The position numbers were made by a program, and so were the translations under genes. DNA of 64,000 bases from an uncultured Prochlorococcus sp. (GTDB lineage: Bacteria; Cyanobacteriota; Cyanobacteriia; PCC-6307; Cyanobiaceae): the NCBI GenBank assembly GCA_902536455.1, contig CACAXN010000005.1, positions 1 to 64,000 on the forward strand. Direction: 5' to 3'. The notes beneath the pieces are model-generated. The model had not been told where the DNA came from. It saw only the letters and a program-made list of their open reading frames with translations, and made no database searches. This document shows, piece after piece, positions 61,759-64,000 of the stretch. Position 1 is the first letter of the stretch. Every line of letters begins with the position of its first letter.

Positions 61759-63201
61759 CTATAAATCGGCAAAACCTTTTCTTTTTTTATTATTTTTTTG
61801 TTTTTTCATTGGTTTATTACCACTCATTCCTCCCATTCCTGGCATTCCTCCCATTCCTGGCATTCCTCCCATTCCTGGCATTCCTCCCATCCCTGGCATT
61901 CCTCCATTCGACATTTGTTTCATGAAACCTCTCATTCTTTGAAAATCAGCTAATACTTTATCAACATCTTTTGCTTTATACCCACTACCCTGAGCGATCC
62001 TTTGCCTTCTTGAAGGTTGAGCAGCAAGAACCTCAGGTTTTTGTTTCTCCTCAAGAGTCATTGAGGAGATCATAGATTCTATTTTTTTAAGTTGATCTTC
62101 TCCATCTTTTATCATCCCATCATCAATTTTATTCATTCCAGGTATTAATTTTATCAACCCCCCAAGTGACCCCATTCTTTTAATTAATCTCATTTGCTTA
62201 ACAAAATCATTAAAGTCAAAAGTTGCTTCTTGAAGTTTCTTTTGCATTGATTCCGCATCAGCAAGCTCAACTTCTTTTTGAGCTTTTTCAACAAGTGTCA
62301 ATACATCTCCCATTCCTAAAATTCTGCTAGCCATTCTCTCTGGATGAAATGGTTGCAATGCCTCTATTTTTTCTCCTACACCAATAAATTTAATAGGCTT
62401 ACCGCTTATTTTCCTAATTGATAAGGCAGCTCCTCCTCTTGAGTCACCATCCAGCTTGGTTAGTATCGCCCCAGAAATGCCTACTTTTTCATGAAATGAC
62501 TTTGTTAAGTCGGCAGCTTCTTGACCAATCATAGAATCTACAACGAGTAAAACTTCATCAGGTTTGGAAACTTCTTTTATCCGAACCATTTCACTCATCA
62601 TTGATTCATCAATTTGCAATCTACCTGCAGTATCAATAATGATCGAGTTAAAATTATTTTCACTTGCATAATTCAATGCATCCTTTGCTATGTCTTCTGG
62701 CTTGCTATTTTTTTCTTTCGCAGAAAAAACTTCCAATTCATATTGATTTCCTAATGTTTTGAGTTGTTCTACAGCTGCTGGTCGATAAATATCTGCTGCC
62801 ACCAAAAGAACTTTTTTTTCTTTTTCCTTTAAATAGAGGCCTAATTTCCCTGTAGCAGTTGTTTTACCAGCACCCTGAAGTCCAGCCATTAAAATAACTG
62901 TGGGTATGTCTTTATTTTCATTCAATGGAGAATTTTCGTTCCCCATAATATTTATCAATTCTTTATTTACAATTTCTATAAATTTTTGACCCGGATTTAT
63001 ACCTCTTACTACATCTTCTCCGATAGCTTTATCTTTGACTTCTGATATAAACTCCTTTACTACAGATAAACTAACATCTGCATCAAGTAATGCTCTTTTA
63101 ACCTGATTTAAGGCTTCGTTAATATTATTTTCACTAATTTTCGCTTCGCCTCTTAAACCCTTAACTGCGTCTTCAAAGCGTGAAGAGAGTTCATCAAACA
63201 T
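61759..63201 (-). CDS. ffh: signal recognition particle protein Ffh
   Basis: LMAGLQGAGKTTATGKL, VLLVAADIYRPAAVEQL, ILTKLDGDSRGGAALS; M-domain. Confidence 0.97.
   Translation of the reverse strand: MFDELSSRFEDAVKGLRGEAKISENNINEALNQVKRALLDADVSLSVVKEFISEVKDKAIGEDVVRGINPGQKFIEIVNKELINIMGNENSPLNENKDIPTVILMAGLQGAGKTTATGKLGLYLKEKEKKVLLVAADIYRPAAVEQLKTLGNQYELEVFSAKEKNSKPEDIAKDALNYASENNFNSIIIDTAGRLQIDESMMSEMVRIKEVSKPDEVLLVVDSMIGQEAADLTKSFHEKVGISGAILTKLDGDSRGGAALSIRKISGKPIKFIGVGEKIEALQPFHPERMASRILGMGDVLTLVEKAQKEVELADAESMQKKLQEATFDFNDFVKQMRLIKRMGSLGGLIKLIPGMNKIDDGMIKDGEDQLKKIESMISSMTLEEKQKPEVLAAQPSRRQRIAQGSGYKAKDVDKVLADFQRMRGFMKQMSNGGMPGMGGMPGMGGMPGMGGMPGMGGMSGNKPMKKQKNNKKRKGFADL
61830..61912. repeat. 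18-nt tandem repeat within ffh encoding (GMGGMP)n
   Basis: cattcctcccattcctgg repeated about four times; protein GMGGMPGMGGMPGMGGMPGMGG. Confidence 0.9.
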
Positions 63202-63248
63202 TATTAAAAAGTAATTTTATTTATTATAGATGATCTCGAAGTTTATAC

Positions 63249-64000
63249 TTACAAACCACTAACAAAATCAACCAATTTCCACGATTTATCAGAGAAACCC
63301 AAAATATATTTCACTTTCAAGGGGGTCAATGAAGTTTCACTAACAAATTCGCCTGATTTTTTTATTATTCTCTCAAGATAATTTAATTCTGCTAAAACAA
63401 CTATTCTAGATGAAGTTTGTGATAACAAATCTATTTTCCGTATTTGAGAATTAATTTCTTTATAAATTCCTTTCTTTATATCATTCTGTCTTTCTTCAAT
63501 TGTTCTATCAATCAAACCACTTCGAACAATCATTGAGATATTAATTGTACCCTTTCCACTTAAATAATTACTTTTACTTGATAGCCATATATTAAGTAAT
63601 TTCGAAATATCTTCTAATGAGGGAGAGGCTTTTGAAATTTCATTAATTTCTGAGGAATTCTTTATAGATGAATCCTTAGTAAAAGAGTTCAATTCATTAG
63701 ACGGTTTTTTAATTTCTTGAATAATATCTTTATCAATAAGCTTTTGATTTTTATCTACATCTATTAGAGATTCATCATAAACAGCTTTATCCGGAACTGA
63801 TTTTTTAAGATTACTTCTTAAAAATCCAATGCCAATACCCAAAATAAATAAAATCAAAAACGAATATAAATAGATTAAATAAGGTGACTTATTAATACTC
63901 TCTTTGTCCTTCAAGAATTCACCAAAAATATACTTAAATTCTGCAATTTTTTCTGCTAGATACTTATAAGCTTCTATTGGTTTATTCTTTAAAATTTCCT
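63249..64000 (-). CDS. ARC6/Ftn2-like cell-division protein with C-terminal IMS (DUF4101) domain; 5' end beyond window
   Basis: Frame remains open upstream of 63914 (...EILKNKPIEAYKYLAEKIAEFKYIFGEFLKDKES...); TM segment and C-terminal LEDISKLLNIWLSSKSNYL...WKLVDF. Confidence 0.7.
   Translation of the reverse strand, partial: EILKNKPIEAYKYLAEKIAEFKYIFGEFLKDKESINKSPYLIYLYSFLILFILGIGIGFLRSNLKKSVPDKAVYDESLIDVDKNQKLIDKDIIQEIKKPSNELNSFTKDSSIKNSSEINEISKASPSLEDISKLLNIWLSSKSNYLSGKGTINISMIVRSGLIDRTIEERQNDIKKGIYKEINSQIRKIDLLSQTSSRIVVLAELNYLERIIKKSGEFVSETSLTPLKVKYILGFSDKSWKLVDFVSGL

Noticed and set aside
61830-61912. CRISPR-like short tandem repeats
   Set aside because: No spacers; coding repeat in ffh. 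No CRISPR array seen anywhere in the window.
61716-61925. 69-aa ORF with FLPFLAFLP repeats
   Set aside because: Antisense of the ffh GMGGMP-coding tandem repeat; not a real gene.

Overview
AT-rich picocyanobacterial chromosome segment, most likely high-light Prochlorococcus. This is inferred from gene content, gene order and composition; no database search was run. Two parts are visible. (1) About 1-41.6 kb is a mosaic, strand-switching surface-polysaccharide island: a CDP-sugar gene set (rfbF), a legionaminic/neuraminic-acid-type nonulosonate operon (neuC-neuB-neuD-legC-SDR-nucleotide-sugar dehydrogenase-neuA), a Gtr-like lipid-linked glycosylation set, dTDP-sugar genes (rfbA, rfbB, with an rfbC-like gene far away), a KDO-type cluster (kdsA, kdsC, kdsB, two SDRs, HpcH/HpaI aldolase, CBS-only protein), glycosyltransferases, methyltransferases, and a tRNA-Ala(GGC) embedded in the island. 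(2) About 41.6-64 kb is conserved core: lexA, argF, ftsH, ribD, cobL/cbiET, nadK, pheS, surE, ribF, thiE-thiS, larB, ispF, trmD, era, phoH, rpsP, ffh, ftn2/ARC6-like. Main observations: the nonulosonate module is bracketed by a roughly 200-bp imperfect direct repeat (10307-10516 and 18245-18453, offset 7938 bp), with a truncated tyrosine-recombinase gene fused at one junction; neuC is split by a 9-A homopolymer; ORF 40073-41602 appears to fuse a 2OG-Fe(II)-oxygenase-like domain to a GT42/DUF115-like domain; the KDO cluster carries a CBS-pair protein resembling the C-terminal half of KdsD/KpsF without its SIS domain.
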